From positions 3,534,001 to 3,598,000 of the forward strand of contig NC_050735.1 in NCBI RefSeq assembly GCF_014529535.1: a stretch of 64,000 nucleotides of DNA, read 5' to 3'. The DNA is from Bradysia coprophila (lineage: Eukaryota; Arthropoda; Insecta; Diptera; Sciaridae). A model generated the notes under the pieces. It was not told the DNA's origin, did not search any database, and was given only the letters and a program-made list of their open reading frames with translations. Positions 37,158 to 47,873 of this stretch are shown here, piece after piece. Position numbers and translations under genes: made by a program. Numbering within the stretch: position 1 is the stretch's first letter; the number at the start of each line of letters is the position of its first letter.

Positions 37158-37645
37158 ACTTCCATTTAATCCATTAAATCCATTTAATCCATTTAATCCA
37201 AAAAAAAAAAAATTAGTTTTACCGAAATAATTAGGCTGCCCACCTTAAAAATTTGTAAACTAATTACGAAAATTAGATCTGCACGATCTCCAGGGCGTTT
37301 AAGTACTCGTGAGGTATAGAAATTTTTTTTTTGGTAAAAATGGTATTAAATTTATTTAATCCATTTAATCCATTTAATCCATTTAATCCACTTTACACCA
37401 AAAACTCCTAAAAGTGGATTTTTTTCGCTTTTTAACATTGTAGTATGAGTTGTAGTACGTGGTTCGATCAAAATCAACAATTTTTAAGACTTTTACAGTA
37501 TTTTGTAAAATGAAGTTTTTTCGTATTTAATCCATTTAATCCAATTTTTATTCCATTTAATCCATTAAATCCATTTAATCCATTTAATCCATTTAATCCA
37601 TTAAATCCATTTAATACCATTTAATCCATTTAATCCATTTAATCT
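37158..37645. repeat. (ATTTAATCC)n satellite blocks
   Basis: The nonamer atttaatcc, sometimes shortened to attaaatcc, is repeated in three blocks at about 37158-37200, 37350-37390 and 37528-37645, separated by unique AT-rich sequence with poly-A and poly-T runs. Confidence 0.9.
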
Positions 37646-38180
37646 AGAAGTGAGTTACCCCTCGTTGAAGAGACGAAACAAAATATTTCATTCTTAAGAA
37701 CATCGAGCTTGTACATTCAACATTAGCTATTGGCGAGAAGGCAAGAAAAACTGCATATTTTCCTACTTTTTCTGTTTTCCCGCAACTCTTACTACAGTTT
37801 CTAATGAACCGATAAATGAAATAAAAATTCCGAGGTTACTTGTCTATACCTATGTAACCTTGGAAGTACCTTGTACGCTTTAACTCGTCCAACTAGAAGA
37901 AGTCATTTTACAAGAGACATTGTGATTTCATCAGCCTCAGAAAATTATCTGTGTGAATGCTGGGAACAGTGCTATGAGCTTTCACATTTTTTGCTGCTTC
38001 GAGTAAAAATGTGTCATGATGACACGAACACTTGTAACTCCTATCGAAATAAAAGGCGTTATTTGAACTGTTTATAGGGTTCTATAAATAAAGTTAATCG
38101 ATCAGCGGCTACATTAGTTGAGTGAACAAGAAACTGGGCGGATCATCTTCACCCTGAAGTAAGATTTAAAGCCAACAATC

Positions 38181-39339
38181 ATGAAAAAATCATTCTATCT
38201 TCCTGCTGTGCTCTTCGCATTCATCAGCATTCTACATACTTGCTTCACCAAAGAAGGTAATACTCAAAGAAAGCATCGGGATCACTTGCAATTTTTACGA
38301 TCCGAATATTTTCTTATTTCGCACTTATTCGCCCTTGGTAAATTGACAAAACGGCACGTTTAACAACATCCGTAAATTACAGCTTATCAGATCGAAGCAT
38401 TGAAAATACACAATAAGTATCGTCGAATACACCATTCACCAGCGCTACGGATGGACAATGAGGTAGCAACCGCTTGTATAAATGAATAGCTTAATGGAAA
38501 AATACGGGATATGTTACACAAGCGAATTATAAGAAGAATGAAATTTCGTTGATATAGCTTCGTTTCAACTTGCCGACGATGTCCATAATAGTACCTTATG
38601 TCGAGACAATTTGCTTACTCACTCTGGGGATTATATTACTCGCCTTCGGCTCTGGAAACTTCATCCTCCTGAGTAGGCAAATTTTCCCGCAGGTACGTAA
38701 TATATTAATACTTGCGAAACCCTGTGAAAACGAAAATTAAATTATCGCAGGTGTCAACGGTGTGCTTCTTGCGAAAATTTTATTTTCTCAGGGTGCTGCA
38801 AGTACATTTTTTGTGAAAACAAAAATATATCCGAAGTGTATTCGAGACTGAATGAAATTTCATTTTTCTTCGAAGTCACTAATTCGACATGTCCAGTTTC
38901 TGTATTTAACTAATTCTAATTGGAATAATAAACAGAAGCTTCGTGGTGGATTTTGTACCAATTTTAGCTCAACTCGGTGGCAGTGAAATGTGCTGGCTAC
39001 TATGCAAGGAGGAGAGATATAGACTTCACTTGTCCTTACCAAAAAGATGCCGGAGAAAATCTGACTAGCATAACTGGAAGAAACTTGAAAAGCACCCAAG
39101 TTGCAGTGCTGTCTTGTAATGATTGGTACAGCAGTGCTGAGTCCTACGACTACGATTACGCCCGAAATAGCTACGGAACCATGCCCCGATTTATGAACTT
39201 TACCCAAATGGTCTGGAAAAATACGACGAAATGCGGCTTTGGCTATGCTCGAGTGAACGATTATGGTGTTTTTGTTGCTTTGTACAGTCCAAAGGGAAAC
39301 TCTGTTGATGGATTTCCAGAAAATGTTCTTGAGCCTTAA
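38181..39339 (+). CDS. Secreted CAP/SCP-domain protein (antigen 5 / GAPR-1-like), three exons
   Basis: Exons 38181-38256, 38383-38462 and 38968-39339 join in matching phases (1 and 0), giving 175 aa. Residues 1-23 form a signal peptide (FYLPAVLFAFISILHTC). The CAP fold follows: IHNKYR near residue 33, GENLTS with Glu82, SCNDWYSS, then NFTQMVWKNTTKCGFG at 129-144. The usual CAP1 motif is HFTQMVW; here Asn129 replaces the tetrad His, so the classical metal site should be altered. CAP proteins are extracellular, with roles from sterol binding to venom or saliva allergens; no specific role can be assigned. Intron 2 is 505 nt and includes coding-like sequence in another frame near 38480-38530. A polyadenylation signal overlaps the stop codon. 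It lies between the two HDAC copies. Confidence 0.82.
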
Positions 39340-39344
39340 ATAAA
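39339..39344 (+). terminator. Polyadenylation signal overlapping the CAP stop codon
   Basis: AATAAA starts at the last base of the TAA stop (39337-39339), implying a very short 3' UTR if used. Confidence 0.5.
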
Positions 39345-39924
39345 CTGGGCAAGACTGATAAAGCAACCAAAACCAGATAAATTTCATTTAAATATACGAA
39401 AAAGAAACACTTCGGGCCTAGTAGCCTCGTATGGAAATCCAATAAAACCGTAACGAGAGATGAAGTGCATTTTTCATCTCGCCATGAAACTAGGTCCCAC
39501 CTTTTGGGCGGGTCAGGTCCCTTGACTGATAATTTTTTTCAATATCTTTTTGATCATTTTCATTGTTGAACTTCCGAAGCATCACTGATACAAATGCCTA
39601 CATTTGATCCTAATTTATTTTTACATATGCTGTATTCCTAAAAAAATTGTCAAATTTAGAACATTAATATATCGATTACTCTATACATTACAACAAAATT
39701 CTTCAAAAAATCTTTGAACGTAAGACCGAATGATCTTTGAGTTCTTATGTTTCTTATAAATTTGCAGCAAGATTTTCAATCAACCAATCAAACTCGTATG
39801 AGCTATGTATTATTCTGTTTGATTGCCATTTTGTCGAATTGAATCAGAGTAGATGCGAAGTTTAACGAATATGGAACGATGAGAGGCCTTTTCACTTTGG
39901 TAAAAAATTTAAAAAAAACCCATT

Positions 39925-40022
39925 TCGTAGAAGGATGAATTCCCTGGGAACGAACAAAACGCCTTCTCATTACATTTCGTAGAAGGATGAATTCCCTAGG
40001 AACGAACAAAACGCCTTCTCGC
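39925..40022. repeat. Tandem pair of ~57-bp units
   Basis: Two copies of catttcgtagaaggatgaat, followed by gggaacgaacaaaacgcc or its one-base variant, are spaced by about 57 bases. The minus-strand frame across them is a repeat artefact. Confidence 0.75.
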
Positions 40023-40110
40023 GACATGTACCACATTTCATTTGAAAGCAGGCATTTTTCTGCCGTAAGACAGTAAAAACATCTTTCTTTGGTATTTAGT
40101 AGACGGATTT

Positions 40111-40210
40111 TTGTTAGTCAACTATCAGATTTGTTAGTCAACTATCAGATTTGTTAGTCAACTATCAGATTTGTTAGTCAACTATCAAATTTGTTAGTCA
40201 ACTATCAAGT
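40111..40210. repeat. Five 20-bp tandem repeats
   Basis: The unit ttgttagtcaactatcagat is repeated five times with one or two changes in the last copies. Related words with gatagtcaactatcaa, which is partly palindromic, recur in arrays at about 41765-41875 and 42185-42225. There are no spacers, so it is not a CRISPR array. Confidence 0.9.
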
Positions 40211-40599
40211 TGTTAGCAGTTCACTAACAAGAGATGTTTACCGGTTAGAGGCTGGGCATGTACTGACGAAATTTTTCTTCCTATTTGTTTCATGCACATC
40301 ATCGAAAACATACTTATACGATTTACACACACTACGCAACAAATTCAAATTTCATCAAAGTAATCTTTTTCGATTGAGGCTATAATCAACAGTGTAAAAT
40401 CCTGTTTTTATGGCATAGCTTCCAGATCCTTCGTCCCACATAGCCCATCTTCGAACTTAGCGTTGGTATTTTACTTCCACATATTTAAAAAAAATCGTGC
40501 CTTGAACGATTTTTTGTTACCCAGATTAAACGTTTTTCATGCCATTTCATACATTTTCAAGCACAGTAAACTTTTTTGTTACCCACATATTTCGGTATT

Positions 40600-41195
40600 T
40601 TCTGGTGTAAGACCCTGACTTTCAGTCAAGGGAATAACCGCAGCTCGTGTGAATTACAACCCTCGCTTCGCTCCACAAACTTTAGTCGTCGTAGTTGTCT
40701 AATGTTTGGTTTGCTTTGGCCGCAAACTTATCGCTCGTCCGAGCTGTCTAATATTGCAATACGACACTGCAACTCTTGTGAATTACGACACTCGCTTCGC
40801 TCGGGCCGCAAACTTCACACTCGTCAGAGTTGTCTAATAATAAGTTTTAGTCTAATCGCAAACTTCTCGCTCGTCCGAGCTGTCTAATATTGCAATACGA
40901 TACCGCAACTCGTGTGAATTACAACCCAGGCTTCGCTCCGCAAACTTCAGTCGTCGTAGTTGTCTAATGTTTGGTTTGCTTTGGCCGCAAACTTAACGTT
41001 CGTCCGAGCTGTCTAATATTGCAATACGATACTGCAACTCGTGTGAATTACGACCCTCGCTTCGCTCGGGCCGCAAACTTCACACTCGTCAGAGTTGTCC
41101 AATATTAGGTTTGATCTAATATCAAACTTATCGCTCGTCCGAGCTGTCTAATATTGCATTACGATACCGTAACTCGTCGAAGTTGTCTAATGTTA
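40600..41195. repeat. Tandem/higher-order array with GC-rich words
   Basis: The words gctcgtccgagctgtctaat, gcaactcgtgtgaattac and ctcgcttcgctcgggccgca alternate with a spacing of about 135 bases (paired as about 270). At least four subunits are seen, starting near 40640, 40765, 40910 and 41037. Just before it (40606) is gtaagaccctgactttcagt, which recurs at 42589, so the array lies within a larger composite element. Confidence 0.75.
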
Positions 41196-41526
41196 GAATT
41201 GCTTGACTTTTGTAATACTATATACTCATTGTAGTGTATATGTAATTTTAGGTATATGCTGCTTGTTAATTAATAAAATATAAAATAGCAATTATCAAAT
41301 ACCAATTATCGAAAATCAACTATATTGTTCATTTATTACATTTCTATTTTTTGGCATAACTTCCGAAGCGTTGATCACACATAGCTTATCGTCGAACTTA
41401 GCCTCAGGAATCCCATTCCTCGTCGATTAAAAAAAAATCATCAAAATCGGTTATGAATTACTCAAGTTATCGTGGTGACAAAAAAAAATAGGTTACAAAC
41501 AATTACGTTTTTCTTCACATTTCATA

Positions 41527-41624
41527 CAATTATCAAAAATTAAAAAGTATCACATTTTCGTTTTCAATAGGTAAAACACACATAAAACAAAAATGTGATA
41601 CTTTTTAATTTTTGATAATTGTAC
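41527..41624. repeat. Inverted repeat hairpin
   Basis: acaattatcaaaaattaaaa plus agtatcacatttt is followed after about 30 bases by its exact complement aaaatgtgatact and so on. Arms are about 35 bp. Confidence 0.8.
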
Positions 41625-41889
41625 ATTGTTAGGCGACAAACATTTTATGGTATTAGATCATAGATCATTAGATCGATGTGTACTCTTTATAAGATGATTC
41701 TGGAGTGACAAAAGACATAGCTAATGCGTTCTTTTTATACATAAATTCATAATTGATATTCAAATAGCCAACTATCAAATTTGATAGTCAACTGTCGAAT
41801 TTGATAGTCAACTATCAAGCAAGTTGATAGTCAACTGTCAAATTTGATAGTCAATTATCAAGTTGATTGTATACCATCAATTCTAATAT

Positions 41890-42530
41890 AATTCGATGGC
41901 GAAAACAAATTCAAATGATTTACACACACCCTAAAAAAATCAAATTTCACCAAAGCAATCGTATCGTATTTAATAGAGAAATTATCAACAGTGTAAAATC
42001 AGGTTTTCCTGGAATAACTTCCAGATTCTTAATCCCACATGGCTCATCTTCGAACTTAGCCTCGACAATTTTATTCCACATCGATAAAAAAAAAATTTGT
42101 TGAAATTGGTTAAGAATTACTCGAGTTATCCTGCCCACAAGAAAAAACGGTTACAGACATTTAACGTTTTTCATAACATTTCACAAGTTGATAGTCAACT
42201 ATCAAGTTGATAGTCTACCATAAATTCTAATATCAATCGTTGGCGAAAACAAATTCACATGATTTACACACACATCCAAAAAAAATCAAATTTCATCAAA
42301 GTAATCGTATCGTATTTAATAGAGAAGTTATCAACAGTGTAAAATCAGGTTTTTCTGGAATAACTTCCAGATTCTTAATCCCACATGGCTCATCTTCGAA
42401 CTTAGCCTCGAGAATTTAATTCCACATCGATTAAAAAAAAAATTGTTGAAATTGGTTAAGAATTACTCGAGTTATCCTGCCCACAAGAAAAAAACGGTTA
42501 CAGACATTAACGTTTTTCATAACATTTCAT
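41890..42530. repeat. Direct duplication of a ~290-bp segment
   Basis: The block containing ggaataacttccagattctt, ccacatggctcatcttcgaa and ggttacagacat is present at about 41890-42188 and again at 42235-42530, offset by about 345 bases and nearly identical. A weaker relative with 'cttccagatccttcgtccca' is near 40417. Short gatagtcaactatcaa words separate the copies. Confidence 0.75.
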
Positions 42531-42704
42531 ACATTTTCAATCAAAGTGTACATGTATGGTTACAGACATTTTTCGGTATTTTCTGGCGTAAGACCCTGAC
42601 TTTCAGTCAAGGGAATAAACATTTGATTTATCATACTGGCGCCATGTTGTGACGTCACGTTTATTTATCTAAAAAGGCCACTGTCTAGCACCGAGGCTGA
42701 CTTT

Positions 42705-42860
42705 AGCACCGAAGCTGACTTTGACGTCACTCAAATAGAGGACTGAACCGATCAAAGTTGGCTATTCTTTTTCATACAATGGCTATCAGAAATAGTCAAC
42801 AGGTGTGTTTTGGCCTTCTAATTGAGTGATGTCAAAGTCAGCTTTGGTGCTTGACAGTGC
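42705..42860. repeat. Inverted repeat, MITE-like
   Basis: tagcaccgaagctgactttg ... gtcactcaaatag on the left is mirrored by attgagtgatgtcaaagtca ... gctttggtgctt on the right. Arms are about 40 bp around a loop of some 75. Confidence 0.6.
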
Positions 42861-43805
42861 TTTGAAAAAGGATAAATCGGTAATTACTGACAAACTGTTG
42901 TTGACTAGAAGTTGTATCGCTTGTTTGACCAACCAACAACAGTCTCGTTTTCGCTCATACGATAAAATAGGATATCGATACATGAGAGGCAGTCTCGACA
43001 AGCCTCGATTGTCCGTCTAATATATCGATATCTTATAGTATCATGCTCCGTAGTCTATACAAGACATTGTACGCTTGCAAGTGCCTGCGAGTGTAGCGCA
43101 TAGTACTTGCTCCCGACCTAGCGGCAGGTCAGGTCCCTTGACTGTCAAGAAATGTTCGCCATGGTCGAAATCGCTCAAATTCAATTTATAGTTCGCTCAC
43201 GGAGTATGTTAAAATGGTAAAAGCTGAAATCCGTCTATCTTTAGTGAGTCTTCTGAAATTTTAGAATTTTATAACTTTTGTGTTCTGTGTATTTGGCTTG
43301 CAGGGTATGCCAAGAACATATTTCTAAGAAGCTAATTCGAAGGAATGTTCCTAAAAGTTTATAATTTGTGTAGCTATGAGTGTTTCAAGCTATTGACCTA
43401 CATGATCTATAACTCTAAAAATATGGCAGAATTTTAGATTCTAGCTGACACTTATTTCAGAGTTTACCTTAATAGCCGTTACCTGTATATAGCTCAATAT
43501 ATACATATATATGGAATGCCTGAAACACTCCACATACATAACCAATTACTTATCTGTTAACAGAAACTCTCAATGTACCATTTTTCCATGGCAAATGGAC
43601 ATGTCCATAAAAAAGTTTCGACTAATACTTTATATGGAACATTTTCTGGCCATTTGTCAGCTTTCCAGTTGATATGTCATAGTCGCGAAAATGATCCATC
43701 CTAGCGTGGCCATTTACTACCCCTTTGAAAATTTTGAGTTGTAATGTTCTCATTCTACACATGAAAGTTCTAAAATAACTTCGTAAATTTTTGTTTTACT
43801 TTAGA

Positions 43806-43995
43806 GGTACTTCGTACGGGCTTTCGTAATTGCGCTATGTGCAATTTTTAAGACGAATATGAATACTTTCATTAAAATTACACGGGCCGCACTTGGGGTG
43901 GGCAATACGGTAAGGGCGCATAAGGGCTATAGTTGTATTAGGGCTACGGAAGGATTAGGGTCACAGACGAATTAGGTTTGACTGTTCTGACGACT
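43806..43995. repeat. Fragment related to the element at 32226-33473
   Basis: ttcgtacgggctttcgtaat, tgcgctatgtgcaattttta, a tagggtcacaga word and gactgttctgac all appear in the same order near 33300-33505. This is a second, partial copy of that family about 10.5 kb away. Confidence 0.65.
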
Positions 43996-45039
43996 TGTTT
44001 TATGTTGGTATATGCCACTGCGTTCCTGACGTTCCATCCGTTCCATACAAAATAAGAGGTCTAAAAAATCAGTTCTCTATTATTGGAGTGCGTTGGTTAT
44101 ACGTTTCGAATTTTATAGAAAAAATCGGTGTATTTTGGAGACAGACATACGTAGATCAATTTTGTGCTTAGAATAATGTTTTACGTCGTTCAAAAATAAA
44201 TTGTCGGAATGCCCTACCTTAATTCTCTCATTTACATATCAATCCATCAGTCAATTATTACTATCAGCAGTCTTGCGAGCTGACAGCTGAGAGGCTGAAT
44301 GTATCAACCTTGTTCTCCTAAAACAATGTTAATATTTTACTGAGACACACAGAGCTTCTCGACTAATTGATGATGATAATATTAACAAATGGTGCACTTG
44401 ATACTCGACTATTATATTAGTAGTTGTAATGTATAATTACGTTGTATTCACGAAACCATACAACAACTACATACGACAACAATGCACCCATTCATTCTCT
44501 CGATTTGATAATGCAATACACAAATAATTTTGTTTCAAAATTATTTATTTGTGACCAATTGTTAAATAATCTACTATACGTTGCAGTACGTAGTCAACAT
44601 TGGGAACGGTACGGATGGAATGTTGTTAATTCAATTTCAAAAGTCGTCCAAAAGTTGAATGTTTGGAAGGTCTTAGAAGTCAAAAGTGAAATTTCAATTT
44701 CAAGAAACTTAAATTGAATCAGTGTTATATAGAGTGTATCCAACTACGTCTTGTGTACCCCTACTTTGATATTAAAGAAAATATAGAAAACTGGGAGATA
44801 GTTGATAAAAAGGGCTCGCATACTTCAACAGTTCCGTTCCATAAGAATATTCGTGCATGTTATGTGAATTGAATAAGTATCTCATTTTATCTGTGTAATT
44901 TTATCTCGCACACGAAAACAAACCGAAAATATTTGTCTTATCTTAATCCATTAATTAGATTAAGTTCGTCGTAGACGAATTAAAGTGAAAATATACGGTG
45001 CGCTTGTTAATATACAAAAAGAAGCTCTACCAACAATTA

Positions 45040-47686
45040 ATGATGAATTTAAAGAGAGGAAAAACCGGTCTGATCTATGACTTCCGTATGACCGAACATC
45101 GTTGCCTTTGGAATAGTGGTTATCCAGAATGCCCGGAACGATTTACACGAATACTAGCTCGGTATGGAACAAAGTAATCCTTGAAATTTTTTGTTTGATT
45201 TATACATCACGCGTTGTCAGATGCGACGAATTAAAACTTATTGAGCGTTGTCATTCAATACCGTCCCGGCCGGCTACACTGAACGAAATTCTTCTTAAGC
45301 ATACTCGTGAACATTATGACGTATTGAAAGCGTTTGATGGAGAAACTGACGAGGAGAAATTGGAAGAAATGTGCACTCATTATGACATATTCATTCATCC
45401 GGTATACAAATCATGTAACTGTAGGTGGTAACATTCGATTAATTCATGTGTCTAACTCCATAGTCTACGTTTGAGTTATCAATGTTAGCAGTCGGCTGTG
45501 CCGTCGAATTGGTAGATAAAATACTTTTAGGTGAAGTACAGAATGGCATGGCTGTTATTCGTCCGCCAGGTCATCATGCAATGGAATCACGATTTGATGG
45601 CTTCTGCTTTTTCAACAACGTTGCGATTGCTGCCCAGCATGCCATCAATAACCATTCCGTCTGTTTCAACAATCTCCATTTCTCCATTTTTCTTCTATCT
45701 TCTTTTCTAGGTGAACCGAATCCTGATCGTTGACTTTGATGTCCACCATGGTAATGGTACTCAACAATTATTCTATGACGATCCTCGAGTCTTATATTTT
45801 TCCATTCATCGATTCGACTATGGGATATTTTTCCCAGGTTTACGCGAATCCGATTTTGATTATGTGGGCGAGGGAAGAGGTATCGGTTTTAATTTCAACG
45901 TGGCATTGAATAAAAGTGGAATGACAAATTCAGATTATTTGGCTATTTGGCAACAGATTCTTTTGCCAGTAGCTACGGAAGTGCGTGACATAAAATATTT
46001 AATGCGAGGTCATATTAAAAAGTAAAAAAATCTTCCACAGTTTCAACCTGAGTTAGTACTAATATCAGCTGGATATGATGCTGCTTATGGATGTGCATTA
46101 GTACGTTGATCTCAGTTTCAGAAGAATGACGATTATATTCATCAAACAAAATTATTTATTCAAGGGTGAGATGGAAATAACACCCGCATGTTATGCACAT
46201 TTAGTATCACCATTAGCTGCTCTTGCTAACGGTAGGATTGCTGCCTTCTTAGAAGGTGGATATAATCTCGAATCTTTGGCTGAAAGTGCAGCAATTACAT
46301 TGAAAACATTTTTGGGTGATCCGTGTCCACTCCTAGAAATGTTGGATGAACCGAGCGACAGGTAGAGATAAAAGTCAAAACTACTATTGGTAGTCCGTAC
46401 GATCGATGTACTCTATTTTAGTGTTCGAGACAGCATCTTGAACTGCATTCAATCGCACAAAGCATACTGGTCATCCTTACAAGTTCACAAAGAGTATAGT
46501 CTTTCGGCCCCAATCGGCGACAAATCTAATATTCATGAAGTTATTCAAAAATTCATCGACGATAAAGCACTGAATCCTTGGCACAATTGCGAATACTACG
46601 ATCCGCACATGATTTTCTCTAATCAAACTCGGAGTAAGGAGACTGACGAAAAGATCAGCAAACATCTTCAACACTTGAAGAGTGTCACCAATCTCGATAA
46701 ACCTTTGAACCGAACCTGCATCGTTGTGTGAGTCGGTCGTTTGATTATTTCAGTCTGAATTTCGTAGAATTAAATTTCCAACAGTTCGGAAAGGAGCGTA
46801 GATATCGAACGATTTCTGTTGGAACATGATTTGTCGGATAGTTTATATCAACCGGATAAACGTTATCAACCTTTAACAACTCCATTAACTTTGGAGCTGT
46901 TGCAAAATGTTCTCGAAGAAAAATACTTGAATGGAATTCATATGGAGATCGGAGAAAGTACGGTCGCAGATAATATTGCATTAGCATCGCAATATGCGAC
47001 TGAAGTCCACGGACTGACACGGTTAGCTCCTTTATCGAATAAATCAACAATAGAAATTTCAAACACAAATTTTCAGTGTATTGGTTGTTGACTTGTGTAA
47101 GACCAACCGACAGAATATCGACACGCAGCCTGATGGGAACGGAAACATTTTGTATACGTCCTTGAGTCTTGGCGATGCCAAGGACACTTGCTACAATGGC
47201 AATGGTGTTAATGTTCCAATGAACAAGGTAAGTCCTCCCGCTAGTCACATCTTAGCCTCTGCTACTCTTACTTCACATGCTTCATACCTTTTTCCAAAGG
47301 AAACAGTCGGTGATTCCGATTATGTGGCAGCATTTCAACGAATCATCATGCCTATCGCTTATGAATTCAATCCAGAATTGGTGTTGGTTTCTGCAGATTT
47401 TGCTGCAATCAATGAACTTTTTGAAGCTAATATTTCAGCGGAAATATTCGGCTATTTAGCACATTGGCTCTCAGCTTTGGCCAATGGAAAAGTGATCCTT
47501 TTCTTGAAAGGTGAATGCAATGCAACATCAACCAGTATCAACGGATTGTTTGGAAATCCATTAAAAATGCCAAAAAGACAAACCGGCACGAAAGTGAACA
47601 ATATTGAGACTATTCAAAGTGTCCTGACGATTCAGCAGAACAATTGGAAGTCGTTGAAATTTAATAAAATGTTGCCATCCGCATAA
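45040..47686 (+). CDS. HDAC6-derived class IIb histone deacetylase, copy B, 10 exons
   Basis: Exons: 45040-45161, 45221-45401, 45464-45658, 45711-45980, 46041-46100, 46165-46361, 46422-46727, 46785-47021, 47077-47227, 47300-47686. All phases match, giving 701 aa. Exon structure equals that of copy A (33678-36390), and intron sequences, notably introns 2 and 3, are also alike, so this is a DNA-level duplication rather than a retrocopy. Catalytic residues H138/H139, D176, H178, D269 and Tyr309 are present; the gatekeeper-like position is Leu276. The second domain is degenerate in the same way (KGECN instead of [14 protein letters not shown] for the zinc motif). Differences: exon 8 is 33 nt shorter, and intron 3 has lost 5 bases at the donor, leaving GTCTGT instead of GTACTT, yet stays in frame. 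No inactivating change was found, so both copies may be active. Confidence 0.9.
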
Positions 47687-47873
47687 ATCCGATATTTACA
47701 TTTGATGGCAATTGTAATACTTTTTACACAAAATAATTAAATTCGCAGCAAAATATGAACAGTAAATTTCAATTCAACAAACGATTTTAACAACCAACAA
47801 GAAAATCCTCAGATTTGGCAATTTATTTGGGCCGAGGTTACAGCATTGTATCTGCCGTTGATCTGGTGTCTTA

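Larger units (their letters stand above)
36391..38180. other. Intergenic region with repeats
   Basis: No exon was supported. AATAAA at 36725-36730 could end the HDAC copy A transcript. A small inverted-repeat element is at 36560-36702 and 9-bp satellite arrays at about 37158-37645. The frame at 37871-38077 has no known domain. Confidence 0.5.
39340..45039. other. Repeat-rich intergenic region between CAP gene and HDAC copy B
   Basis: This 5.7 kb holds no exon I can support. It is a patchwork: a 57-bp tandem pair, 20-bp repeats, a GC-rich tandem array, duplicated segments around 41890-42530, an inverted repeat at 42705-42860 and a dispersed-element fragment at 43806-43995. From about 44000 to 45039 I see only unassigned AT-rich sequence, which should include the promoter of HDAC copy B. 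Confidence 0.55.

Noticed and set aside
38463-38967. Frameshift and stops making the CAP gene a pseudogene
   Set aside because: A GT donor right after DNE and an AG acceptor at 38967 remove the stretch and restore the frame, giving an ordinary CAP protein.
40111-40210. CRISPR-like direct repeats
   Set aside because: The 20-bp units abut without spacers, and the genome is plainly animal.
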